A stretch of 64,000 nt of DNA, from the NCBI RefSeq assembly GCF_024346995.1, contig NZ_AP024887.1:1178001-1242000 (forward strand), written 5' to 3'. Position numbers and translations under genes: made by a program. The stretch is from Vibrio palustris (lineage in GTDB: Bacteria > Pseudomonadota > Gammaproteobacteria > Enterobacterales > Vibrionaceae). Below are positions 7,512 through 15,119 of the stretch, one piece after another. Position 1 is the stretch's first letter. Each line of letters starts with the position of its first letter. Under the pieces are notes generated by a model that was not told where the DNA came from, ran no database searches, and was given only the letters and a program-made list of their open reading frames with translations.

Positions 7512-9386
7512 ATGGAGTATTTAGTGGCCATCAGCATTGGCCCTGTGCAAAGTTTGATCGAAGCGGGGCGGCGTAGCCAAGATTTGTGGTGTGGTTCGTG
7601 GTTGTTGTCTGAAGTCTCGCGGGCGGTAGCGCTGTCGCTACACGAAGCACAGAATAAGTGTTTAGTTTTCCCAAGCCCAGATGTTGATTTACAACCACAA
7701 GACCCTGATTCTTCAGATCCTGAGGCTGTTATCGAAGCCAATATCGCCAATGTTATTCGCGCGGTGATTCACGCCGACAATCCTGAGCAGGTACGTCGTA
7801 TTGTTGATGATGCGAAACACGCGGCAAAAGCCCGCTTAGATGCCATCATAAATCAAGTTCGCGAGAACAAGCTGAAAGGCTTTAGTGTGGACTGGCCACG
7901 GTTTGAGCAGCAAAAGCACGATATTCTCGAAACTTATGCGGCATGGGTAAAGCTTGAACCACACAAGTATGGCGACGCCTCCAAACGCTTAGGTAAGCTG
8001 CTTGCAGCGCGCAAACAAACCAAAGATTTTAGCCCGATTCAAGATACGCAGAGTGGCTTATTTAAATCGACACTGGATGGGGCCAACAATACGCTAACCA
8101 ATAAAGTGCGTAGCAATAAAGAACAGCGGCAGCAGCTGGGATTGAGTGAACGCGAAGAGTTGGACATTTTAGGGCTTATCAAGCGTAAAGCCGGGCATTT
8201 TGAGCAATTTACCCCGTTTTCGCGGGTGGTGGCGGAGCCTTGGTTACAGTCTCTAAGTTCTGAACAACTGGATAAACTTAAAAAGTGTTACCAGCCATTA
8301 GTTGACGAGGTGAAGCTTGCGACGCGCGTTACAGGTAATGAGGATAAATATGAAGATTTCCCGTTTGATGGTGAATACCTGTTTCCCAGCCGTATTGAAC
8401 AAGAGAAAGGCCTGGATAAAGATCTAGACAAAGCCAAAGAGACAAAAAAGGCGCTGCTTAACTGTTTATCTACTATTGGCAACGAGTCAGGCTCACCAGT
8501 GCCTTATGGGGTGTTACTCAAAGCCGATGGCGACCGTATGGGTGAGCTACTTTCAGAGGCGCAAGAAACAAAACATTCAAGAGCCATTTCTAAAGCCTTG
8601 CATCAATTTGCTACCAAGGTACGAAGTGTGGTGCGTGAACATGGCGGTCATGCCATTTACACGGGCGGCGATGATGTGCTCGCGTTCCTGCCGCTTAATA
8701 CGGCTTTGGTCTGTGCAAAAGAGCTGGCCGATCTATTTAAGCAATCAATGAAAGCGCTAGCAAAGCCGCTTGGTGCGGAGTGTCCAACCTTATCCGTGGG
8801 ATTGGCAGTAGGACACTTTGTGCAACCGATGCGCCAACTGCGCCATCGCGCGATTCAAGCGGAGAAGTTGGCCAAAGGCAATGGACTGGAAAAACCGCGC
8901 AACGCGCTGGCAATCCAATTAGGCATTCGCTCGGGCCATGAAATTGCATGGCGTTGTCGTTGGGATGATAAGGCGACGATAAGCACCTTGAATCAATTTG
9001 TGGCTGGATTTAGCAACGGTTTATTACCGACTCGCATTATGCAAGATGTTTTAGCCATGTCCCAGAACCTTAAGTGGACACAGGATAAAGACAAAGTGGA
9101 TGAAGAAACGGGCGCGGGCATTCGTCTGAGTGAAATGGAACGTATGCTCACTCGTGCATCCTTTGCGCATCAATATTCGAAAGAGCAACTGGAGAAAACC
9201 GATCCAGAAGACAAGCGACCAAAAGATGAAAAGCTCACTTTTAAAAAGCAAGTCGATTTATTAAAACAGCAGCTACGAGAGCAGGCGCAGGCTCAATCAT
9301 TGGATGAGCTGGCGAATATGCTGCGGATTGCCCGTTGGTTATCCGCGCGGACAACGGCGGATTTAGGCAAGGAAGACATGTCATGA
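7512..9386 (+). CDS. cmr2: Cas10/Cmr2, HD-less signalling subunit
   Basis: Large subunit of the type III-B complex and predicted cyclic oligoadenylate synthase. It has 624 residues. The protein begins directly with the first palm motif (ISIGPVQSLIEAGRRSQDLW, about 6-25), so the N-terminal HD nuclease domain of longer Cas10 proteins is absent. The second palm domain carries the catalytic TGGDD, with GGDD at residues 385-388. LLKADGDRMGELL (about 335-347) is the preceding conserved palm motif. An AAAGGA ribosome-binding site lies before the ATG. The stop overlaps cmr3 as ATGA. With no HD domain, target-activated DNA cleavage is not expected; second-messenger synthesis is. Confidence 0.94.
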   Translation: MEYLVAISIGPVQSLIEAGRRSQDLWCGSWLLSEVSRAVALSLHEAQNKCLVFPSPDVDLQPQDPDSSDPEAVIEANIANVIRAVIHADNPEQVRRIVDDAKHAAKARLDAIINQVRENKLKGFSVDWPRFEQQKHDILETYAAWVKLEPHKYGDASKRLGKLLAARKQTKDFSPIQDTQSGLFKSTLDGANNTLTNKVRSNKEQRQQLGLSEREELDILGLIKRKAGHFEQFTPFSRVVAEPWLQSLSSEQLDKLKKCYQPLVDEVKLATRVTGNEDKYEDFPFDGEYLFPSRIEQEKGLDKDLDKAKETKKALLNCLSTIGNESGSPVPYGVLLKADGDRMGELLSEAQETKHSRAISKALHQFATKVRSVVREHGGHAIYTGGDDVLAFLPLNTALVCAKELADLFKQSMKALAKPLGAECPTLSVGLAVGHFVQPMRQLRHRAIQAEKLAKGNGLEKPRNALAIQLGIRSGHEIAWRCRWDDKATISTLNQFVAGFSNGLLPTRIMQDVLAMSQNLKWTQDKDKVDEETGAGIRLSEMERMLTRASFAHQYSKEQLEKTDPEDKRPKDEKLTFKKQVDLLKQQLREQAQAQSLDELANMLRIARWLSARTTADLGKEDMS

Positions 9387-10555
9387 ACTATTTTGTATTA
9401 AACCCTCTCGACCCGCTGATTATCCGCTCCAGTCGCCCATTTGAAGCGATTTCTGATGCCGAAGCGGCAAAATTCCCGCCGCCGTCCACCATCGCGGGGG
9501 CGTTGCGAAACTTACATGGCCGCACCATTGGCATTGATTTTAATGATAGAAAGAATAATCAAGAACAGCTTAAGGCGCTGCTTGAGGTGCCAGTGACAGG
9601 CCCACTAGCGGTGAAAATGCCAGTTGATCAATCAATCGATACCCTTGAACAAAAGCATATTCTCGTCCCGAAACCGGCGGATGCGCAGTACTTTGCGGTG
9701 GACGGTAAGTCCACCTTGATTGGGCTGCAACCGGCAAAGCCGAATAAAGACGAAGGCTGTGATTTACCCAAGGAGTTACTCCCTTTGTTCTTGTCGCAAG
9801 ACATTCAAGGTAAACCTGTTGGGGGGCCCAAATGGTGGTCGCTGATCGATCTATTAAAGTGGCGAAAAGGCGAAAAGCTAGAATTATTTTCAGATAAAAA
9901 AAAGAATGGTTGGACACCCACCGAGCCAGATATTCGCACACATGTGGAGCGTGACAATCAAACGCGCAATTCGGTTGACGGGAAAATCTTTCAAACCACA
10001 GGGTTAACGATGTGGCAGCAGCCAAACGAACAGGATGTTTTTCCCTCGCAACAAGTGGGCATTTTGGCAGGTATTCAGGGTGAGGTATCGCTCACGGCAA
10101 TGAACTTAGGCGGCGAACGACGCTTGGCAGAAGTGACTGGTTGTGATGTATGGCCTGAACCGCCCGAAAATTTTGCCCAAGAGATCATTAATGCACGTGG
10201 GTTAACCCTGACGTTTCTTACGCCAACTATTTTTGCTAACGGATGGTGGCCAGCGTGGCTTGATAAAGGCACCCCGCCTGGCTGTCAGCACTTACAACTG
10301 GAACTCAAAGCCGCTGCCGTCGACCGCTGGCAGCCCCAATCGGGTTGGGATCTCGCCAGTAATAAACCTCGTGCTAGCGAGCGGATGATCCCCGCAGGGG
10401 CAACTTATTGGTTTGAAATCGTCGAAGGTACGGCCACAGAAAAAGAGATAGAAAATCTGTGGATGGCTCACTTGTGTGACGACAAGCAACATAATCTCAA
10501 TGGCTTTGGCCTGACGCTGCCCATGGCGTATTCATGGAACGAATCAAAGAATTAA
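9383..10555 (+). CDS. cmr3: Cmr3, type III-B RAMP subunit (Cas5 group)
   Basis: Cas5-like subunit that binds the 5' repeat-derived tag of the crRNA and contacts Cas10. It has 390 residues from the ATG overlapping the cas10 stop (ATGA); the longer open frame reaching back into cas10 is not needed. The N-terminal signature LNPLDPLIIRSSRPF followed by FPPPSTIAGALR (about 5-52) is typical of Cmr3. A glycine-rich LNGFGLTLPMAY loop near the C-terminus is also family-like. It is followed after 14 bp by cmr4. Confidence 0.92.
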   Translation: MNYFVLNPLDPLIIRSSRPFEAISDAEAAKFPPPSTIAGALRNLHGRTIGIDFNDRKNNQEQLKALLEVPVTGPLAVKMPVDQSIDTLEQKHILVPKPADAQYFAVDGKSTLIGLQPAKPNKDEGCDLPKELLPLFLSQDIQGKPVGGPKWWSLIDLLKWRKGEKLELFSDKKKNGWTPTEPDIRTHVERDNQTRNSVDGKIFQTTGLTMWQQPNEQDVFPSQQVGILAGIQGEVSLTAMNLGGERRLAEVTGCDVWPEPPENFAQEIINARGLTLTFLTPTIFANGWWPAWLDKGTPPGCQHLQLELKAAAVDRWQPQSGWDLASNKPRASERMIPAGATYWFEIVEGTATEKEIENLWMAHLCDDKQHNLNGFGLTLPMAYSWNESKN

Positions 10556-10569
10556 ATAAGGACCATATT

Positions 10570-11415
10570 ATGTCATTTCATACCTATCATCTTATTACGC
10601 AAACGATCCTGCATTGTGGCTCAGGCCAATCGGTTGGCATTGTCGATCAACCGATTATTCGCGAGCGAGCCACCAATTTACCGATTGTGCCGGGGGCAAC
10701 CCTACGTGGCGTGCTGCGCGCGCATTTATCGACAGATGGTGAAGAAAATGAACTAACACGCGTACTGTTCGGGCGCCCAGCGAAAGGAACGAGTGATAAT
10801 TTTGCCGGTGCACTCTCCATTACCGATGCGCATTTACTATTGCTACCCGTACGCAGCCTGTATGGCATTGTGGCCTATGCCACGTGCCCGTTTATTTTGC
10901 AGCGCTATAAAAAGGCGCTAGGAATAGCCATAGATCTGCCAATTGAAAGCAAAGATAAAGCCTGTGTGGGCGAAGACAGTGAAAACATCGCCTCGAATAA
11001 AGTCGTGTTTGAAGAGTTGGATATCGATGCGGTTAAGTGTGGTAAAGCGCAAGAATGGGCCAAGTGTTTATCGAAAGTCGTGTATGCGGATGATGAAGCC
11101 GCGCAAGTGGATTTCCAACAGCATTTTGTGATTTTGCCTGATGATGTGTTTGCCTATTTAGCAGAAACGGCTACCGAAGTCCGAACTCGCATTCGTATGA
11201 ACCAAGACACTGGTGTAGTGGATAACGGCGCATTATGGACGGAAGAAAACCTGCCCGCTGAATGTGTGTTATGGGGGAGCTACAGTATCCATGAAAAAGC
11301 GAACAAACAAGCTTGCCAATTCAAAGAACAAGACAAGACTCTGCTGCAAATGGGCGGTAATGCAGGCGTCGGCAGTGGTTTAGTACAAATGGTGATGCAG
11401 GAGAGTGACTCATGA
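10570..11415 (+). CDS. cmr4: Cmr4, RNA-cleaving backbone subunit (Cas7 group)
   Basis: Repeating backbone subunit that cuts target RNA at 6-nt intervals in type III-B complexes. It has 281 residues from an ATG preceded by AAGGA. The N-terminal CGSGQSVGIVDQPIIRER shows the expected catalytic aspartate at residue 26, the same position as in characterised Cmr4. PIVPGATLRGVLR (about 37-49) is the RAMP thumb-proximal motif, and a glycine-rich MGGNAGVGSGLV loop lies near the C-terminus. RNase activity is therefore predicted intact. Its stop overlaps cmr5 as ATGA. Confidence 0.94.
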   Translation: MSFHTYHLITQTILHCGSGQSVGIVDQPIIRERATNLPIVPGATLRGVLRAHLSTDGEENELTRVLFGRPAKGTSDNFAGALSITDAHLLLLPVRSLYGIVAYATCPFILQRYKKALGIAIDLPIESKDKACVGEDSENIASNKVVFEELDIDAVKCGKAQEWAKCLSKVVYADDEAAQVDFQQHFVILPDDVFAYLAETATEVRTRIRMNQDTGVVDNGALWTEENLPAECVLWGSYSIHEKANKQACQFKEQDKTLLQMGGNAGVGSGLVQMVMQESDS

Positions 11416-11882
11416 TTTCACGAAATCAAATCATTGCAAAAACCACCTATCAGCAGGTTGTGGCTGTAAAAGATATTATGTTTCCACAGGATGACAAAGT
11501 CGAGCAATCAGAAAAGGAAGCTTCGGAAAAGCGCCGTGAAAAGCTTCATAAAAATTACGCAACAATTGCGCATAAACTGCCAGCTATGATTTTACAAAAT
11601 GGGTTACCACAAGCCACAGGGTTTTTACTTTCAAAAGCTTCTGAAGATGCCCATGCAAAATTATTGGATCATCTACTCGCTGTTTTTAAGAAGGTTGATA
11701 ACGATTTTGACGGTGTTCACGATAGAGATGCATTCCATAAAACTATTATTGGCTCTGATCTCAAGGAAATTATGCGCTACACCCGCGAAGCGTTAGAAAT
11801 ATCAGGCTGGTTGCGCCGTTATGTGCAAGGTGTATTAAAGCGTGGTGCAACGGGTGATACCGAAGGAGCCAGTCATGACTAA
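11412..11882 (+). CDS. cmr5: Cmr5, small helical subunit
   Basis: Small alpha-helical inner-belly subunit of the Cmr complex. It has 156 residues, mostly helical and charged. Identification rests on its position between cmr4 and cmr6, on its size, and on a C-terminal segment with LEISGWLRRYVQG that fits the Cmr5 pattern. It overlaps cmr4 by 4 bp and cmr6 by 8 bp, so its expression is translationally coupled. A charged linker, rich in E and K, sits at about 30-50. Confidence 0.82.
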   Translation: MISRNQIIAKTTYQQVVAVKDIMFPQDDKVEQSEKEASEKRREKLHKNYATIAHKLPAMILQNGLPQATGFLLSKASEDAHAKLLDHLLAVFKKVDNDFDGVHDRDAFHKTIIGSDLKEIMRYTREALEISGWLRRYVQGVLKRGATGDTEGASHD

Positions 11883-13014
11883 ACTGCGTCGAGAAGCGAT
11901 TAATGACTTGTTCAATGACTACAATAGTACAACCATTAACCCCGGTTTATGGCTGCAAAAAGGGTTAAAAGAAACCACAGGGGAAAACGGTGATAACGCC
12001 AAAACCAATCATTTAAAAGAGCTGGTTGATTTTACATGCGAACTATATCCCAAAGCCTTTAATCGTTGGTTTGATCTTACAAGCGACGAGCATCGCTTTA
12101 GCCAAACCGTGATGACACTTGAAAACCGTTTGCTTATTGGCTTAACCGGCAACGGTGCATTAGAAACCGGGTGCAGTTTAAGCCACAACTACGGCATGCC
12201 TTATATCCCCGGTTCTAGCATAAAAGGCGTGGTGCGCGCTTGGGCGGAGCAGCATCTAGATGGTGAAGAGCTCAAGCAGGAGATCGCCAAGTTCTTTGGT
12301 ACCCGTAATAGCGATGATGTTAAACGTGGGTCTGGTTTTGTCACCTTTCATGATGCGTGGTGGATTCCGTTTGACAAAGATAAAGCCAAACCTGAACCAA
12401 AGCCGTTTGTATTGGATGTAGTGACCACCCACCACCAAGATTATTACAACGGTAAAAAGGATAAGGATAATAACTATCTACCACCATCAGATAAAGATAG
12501 CCCCATTCCTAATCATCTTCTCGCTGTACAAGGTAGTTTTCTGTTTGTGCTGGAAGGAGCGCCCGAGCACGTCGAACTATGCCAGAAGATGCTGGTTCAA
12601 GCGCTACAAGATAACGGAATCGGCGCAAAAACAGCGGCGGGTTATGGTTATATGCGCGTTAATGACAAGCTTTACCATGAATTACAACAGGAAGCTGAAA
12701 AGCGGTTGCCGCCTGAAGTCCGTGAGAAACGGAAACAGGAAGCAATCCAACGTCAACAGCAGGCTGAAAATGCGAAAACCGTTGATCAAGTGTGTAGCGA
12801 ATTAAATAACGATTATGAACATAACAAGGGGAGCGAAGTATATATTCAAAAATTAGAGGAGCGTATTGACTATGTTATTCAGACTTGGTCAGTTGAAGAT
12901 CGTTTTTCGCTAGCCAAGTGCTTAAATGATATAGGCTATATTCCGAAGAATAAGAAAAATAAAAATCACGAGATAAGAAAAGAGCGGTTAAAGCAGTTAA
13001 GAGGTGAAAAATGA
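11875..13014 (+). CDS. cmr6: Cmr6, type III-B RAMP subunit with extended C-terminus
   Basis: Cas7-like subunit at the 3' end of the crRNA. It has 379 residues from an ATG preceded by AAGGAG. The conserved core includes LLIGLTGNGALETG and LSHNYGMPYIPGSSIKGVVRAW (about 84-124), and the glycine loop GIGAKTAAGYGYMR (about 244-257). After residue ~265 there is a charged, helical extension of about 110 residues, rich in E, K, Q and R, longer than I expect for Cmr6. Its stop overlaps the downstream membrane-protein gene as ATGA, tying that gene to the operon. Confidence 0.92.
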   Translation: MTKLRREAINDLFNDYNSTTINPGLWLQKGLKETTGENGDNAKTNHLKELVDFTCELYPKAFNRWFDLTSDEHRFSQTVMTLENRLLIGLTGNGALETGCSLSHNYGMPYIPGSSIKGVVRAWAEQHLDGEELKQEIAKFFGTRNSDDVKRGSGFVTFHDAWWIPFDKDKAKPEPKPFVLDVVTTHHQDYYNGKKDKDNNYLPPSDKDSPIPNHLLAVQGSFLFVLEGAPEHVELCQKMLVQALQDNGIGAKTAAGYGYMRVNDKLYHELQQEAEKRLPPEVREKRKQEAIQRQQQAENAKTVDQVCSELNNDYEHNKGSEVYIQKLEERIDYVIQTWSVEDRFSLAKCLNDIGYIPKNKKNKNHEIRKERLKQLRGEK

Positions 13015-13763
13015 ATTTCAAGCGAACATGGCTGTTTTGGCTGGTGATATTTATAGTGCCGCTGTTAGCGATTGTTTTAGCAGGGATATGCGGCAATGAA
13101 ATTGGCATTTATGATGAATCGGTTTTGTATATTACAGGGGAGTTTCTTCATAGCATTGTCGTTTCAGTCTCAACCAGTTTGATAGCAGCTGGGGTTGTTT
13201 ATCTCTTTATTGATAAAAAGTTGCGGGAATTGTTGGCTCACGACGAAGTGATTACGGTTGTCTTAAAAACCAAGGAAGGTGAAACGAAAGAATGCCCCCC
13301 GATGAGCCGTAAAGATTTTTGTCGTCAAGAGGTATTGGGTTATTTAGGCATGCTGGGTGGACCAGAGCGATTTTCATTGAATTATATGAAAAAGAAAGAG
13401 TTCGGAAAACGTATCCTAGAAATACAACAAGGCAAGGGAAATGAGAAACTTACCATACACTGCACTGATGATGAATTTAAACAATTCGACTCTGACTATC
13501 ATGTAAATGATGATATTACGGTTGTTCTTCGGTCGGAAAGTGGCAAAGAGATAAAATGCCCACCCATGCCTAGAAAAGCCTTCAATCGCGCCGAAGTGCT
13601 TAGCTATATTGGTATGTTGAGTGATGCTCAGCAGTTTGATATCGCTAGCTTGAAGAGTCGTCAATTCGGTGAAGACCTTCTTAAAGTCTCAAAAAGTAAA
13701 GAGCAGTTACTTGTAATTCCGTGTACTGATCAAGAGTTTGAATCGTTAAATGAGCTTGGCTGA
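13011..13763 (+). CDS. Putative Csx23-like membrane effector with duplicated cytoplasmic domain
   Basis: A 250-residue membrane protein, last gene of the cmr operon, overlapping cmr6 by ATGA. Two hydrophobic helices (about 7-27 and 46-67) are followed by two copies of one ~80-residue domain (about 78-160 and 167-247). Shared landmarks are ITVVL, ECPPM/KCPPM, RKxFxRxEVLxYxGML, a lone FG, and CTDxEF. The layout (N-terminal helices, small cytoplasmic domain, HD-less cyclase Cas10) fits Csx23 of Vibrio type III-B loci, a cA4-binding membrane effector. The tandem duplication is the unusual part. The link to Csx23 is inferred from architecture and context; it could be another membrane effector family. 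Confidence 0.7.
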   Translation: MNFKRTWLFWLVIFIVPLLAIVLAGICGNEIGIYDESVLYITGEFLHSIVVSVSTSLIAAGVVYLFIDKKLRELLAHDEVITVVLKTKEGETKECPPMSRKDFCRQEVLGYLGMLGGPERFSLNYMKKKEFGKRILEIQQGKGNEKLTIHCTDDEFKQFDSDYHVNDDITVVLRSESGKEIKCPPMPRKAFNRAEVLSYIGMLSDAQQFDIASLKSRQFGEDLLKVSKSKEQLLVIPCTDQEFESLNELG

Positions 13764-13819
13764 ACCACGAAATAAATGGTGCGCGTTGGGGTGACGCTTG
13801 CGCATCAATATAGTATTTA

Positions 13820-13858
13820 GGGTTTGCCCTTGAATCAGTCGGCAGACCCTTTATTTTT
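13820..13858 (+). terminator. Probable terminator of the cmr operon
   Basis: GGGTTTGCC (13820-13828) pairs with GGCAGACCC (13841-13849) with one G-U pair and a 12-nt loop, followed by TTTATTTTT. It lies about 57 bp after the membrane-effector stop and merges into the leader of array 3. Confidence 0.65.
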
Positions 13859-13975
13859 ACCATTGTTCATGTATCAATAAAAACAATGACTTAGGAATAA
13901 GCTCAAAAAAAGGGGTAAAAAGGGTTTTTCTGTCTAATCCTTTGCTATTACGTATCTTTTTGTTATATTTTTCTA
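13843..13975 (+). promoter_or_regulatory. Leader of CRISPR array 3
   Basis: The same type of leader as array 1, beginning ACCCTTTATTTTT and ending CTTTTTGTTATAT-TTTTCTA before the first repeat. GGGTA begins 63 bp before the repeat. The two leaders form a direct repeat of about 130 bp at opposite ends of the island, 9.7 kb apart. Confidence 0.65.
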
Positions 13976-14354
13976 GTTCACTGCCGCACAGGCAGCTTAG
14001 AAAACATTTGCAGCGGCTTGCATAGTCGCCCCATTGTTCACTGCCGCACAGGCAGCTTAGAAATTGAATTCAGAAATAGTTAGGCGTTTGTATTTGTTCA
14101 CTGCCGCACAGGCAGCTTAGAAATTCAAAAGCATTTCGTAAAGTTCTTGGCCTTTGTTCACTGCCGCACAGGCAGCTTAGAAAGTCAGTTGTTGCAATTG
14201 TTGTGTTTAGTAGTGGTTCACTGCCGCACAGGTGGCTTAGAAAATCCAACGCCCAGAAACATCGTATTACTAAAAAGTTCACCGCCGCACAGGCGGCTTA
14301 GAAAGTCACATCTTCCACATAGGTTTTCGTGATGTTGTTCACCGCCGCACAGGC
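13976..14354 (+). CRISPR. CRISPR array 3, mosaic type I-F repeats (7 repeats, last truncated; 6 spacers)
   Basis: Repeats start at 13976, 14036, 14096, 14156, 14216, 14277 and 14337. Repeats 1-4 have the CTGCC/GGCAG stem of array 1. Repeat 5 is a hybrid (CTGCC with GGTGG). Repeats 6-7 have the CCGCC/GGCGG stem of array 2. Repeat 7 stops after about 18 bp, inside the hairpin. Spacers are 32 bp, except spacer 5 at 33 bp just after the hybrid repeat. The mosaic points to recombination between arrays of the two lineages. Confidence 0.95.
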
Positions 14355-14435
14355 TGTGAAAAGAAGAGGGGCTAGGGGAGTTCTTTTGGGAGAGGAAGTG
14401 GCTGTTCAAGAGGTTTTTCAGGTGCTTAAAACGGT

Positions 14436-14466
14436 GAAACCCCGATGTTGGTAGCATCGGGGTTTC
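14436..14466 (-). terminator. Terminator downstream of rplY
   Basis: A 12-bp perfect stem GAAACCCCGATG / CATCGGGGTTTC with a 7-nt loop. On the minus strand it is followed by ACCGTTTT, and on the plus strand by GAATTTTC, so it may act in both directions. It lies between the truncated end of array 3 and rplY. Confidence 0.7.
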
Positions 14467-14554
14467 GAATTTTCTGTGATAGTCAGTTGGTAAGACTGAG
14501 CATCAACTATATGCAAAAGGACTGGAAATAATCCGACAATTCCTGGTAAGGGAA

Positions 14555-14833
14555 TTAAACGCGGATGAAGTCCATGTGTTCAACTTTTGGCTTGAACGCG
14601 TGACGTTGAACGTCTTGAGGCTTAACCTTAACTTCTGCGCCGTCAATCACTAGAGTGATTGTTTCGTAGAATTCAGGTTTGTCCATTTGGTTAAGAACGT
14701 CATCGTGGTTCAAAAAGATTGCTACTGGAGCTGCTTCACCACCGTAAACGATAGCAGGGAAGTTGCCAGCAAGACGTAGGCGGCGGCTCGCACCTTTACC
14801 TAGTTCAGTACGTACTACTGCTTCAAATTTCAT
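14555..14833 (-). CDS. rplY: 50S ribosomal protein L25
   Basis: 5S rRNA-binding protein of the large subunit, 92 residues, the short single-domain L25 of gammaproteobacteria (E. coli 94). The start is placed at MKFEAVVR; an in-frame codon five residues upstream is unnecessary. Recognisable segments are [20 protein letters not shown] (about 12-31) and [17 protein letters not shown] near the end. It lies beside the radD-rsuA-bcr block, as in E. coli, but separated from it here by the glycosyltransferase and CarRS-like genes. It marks the right edge of the CRISPR island. Confidence 0.96.
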   Translation of the reverse strand: MKFEAVVRTELGKGASRRLRLAGNFPAIVYGGEAAPVAIFLNHDDVLNQMDKPEFYETITLVIDGAEVKVKPQDVQRHAFKPKVEHMDFIRV

Positions 14834-15119
14834 AGTATTTACTCTCAAAATAGTAAAAAAACTTCACGTGTACATGCGACCTTGTACTCCGTGGTAAAAC
14901 GCTGTTGCAAGATAAACTGCAACTAAGCGAGCGCGGATACTATCATTAGTCACATGACAGGGCAATAGAAAAATATAACGCACTGAGTTTTAAGTAACAT
15001 AAAGCGTATTATCTCGATTAATCACTATGAATGGAATGTGAATGACGGCCTCATTCTTCGTTCAGTTGGGCTTTGTTAGATTCATAATCAACGTGGCGCA
15101 ACCAACAAGGATAAGCCGT

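Noticed and set aside
4221..14354. A Tn7-like CRISPR-associated transposon
   Set aside because: No tnsA, tnsB, tnsC or tniQ gene, and the cas content is Cmr rather than minimal I-F Cascade.
14070..14457. Open frames across array 3 on both strands
   Set aside because: They are produced by the repeated sequence itself (repeated LCGSE-type peptides) and are not genes.
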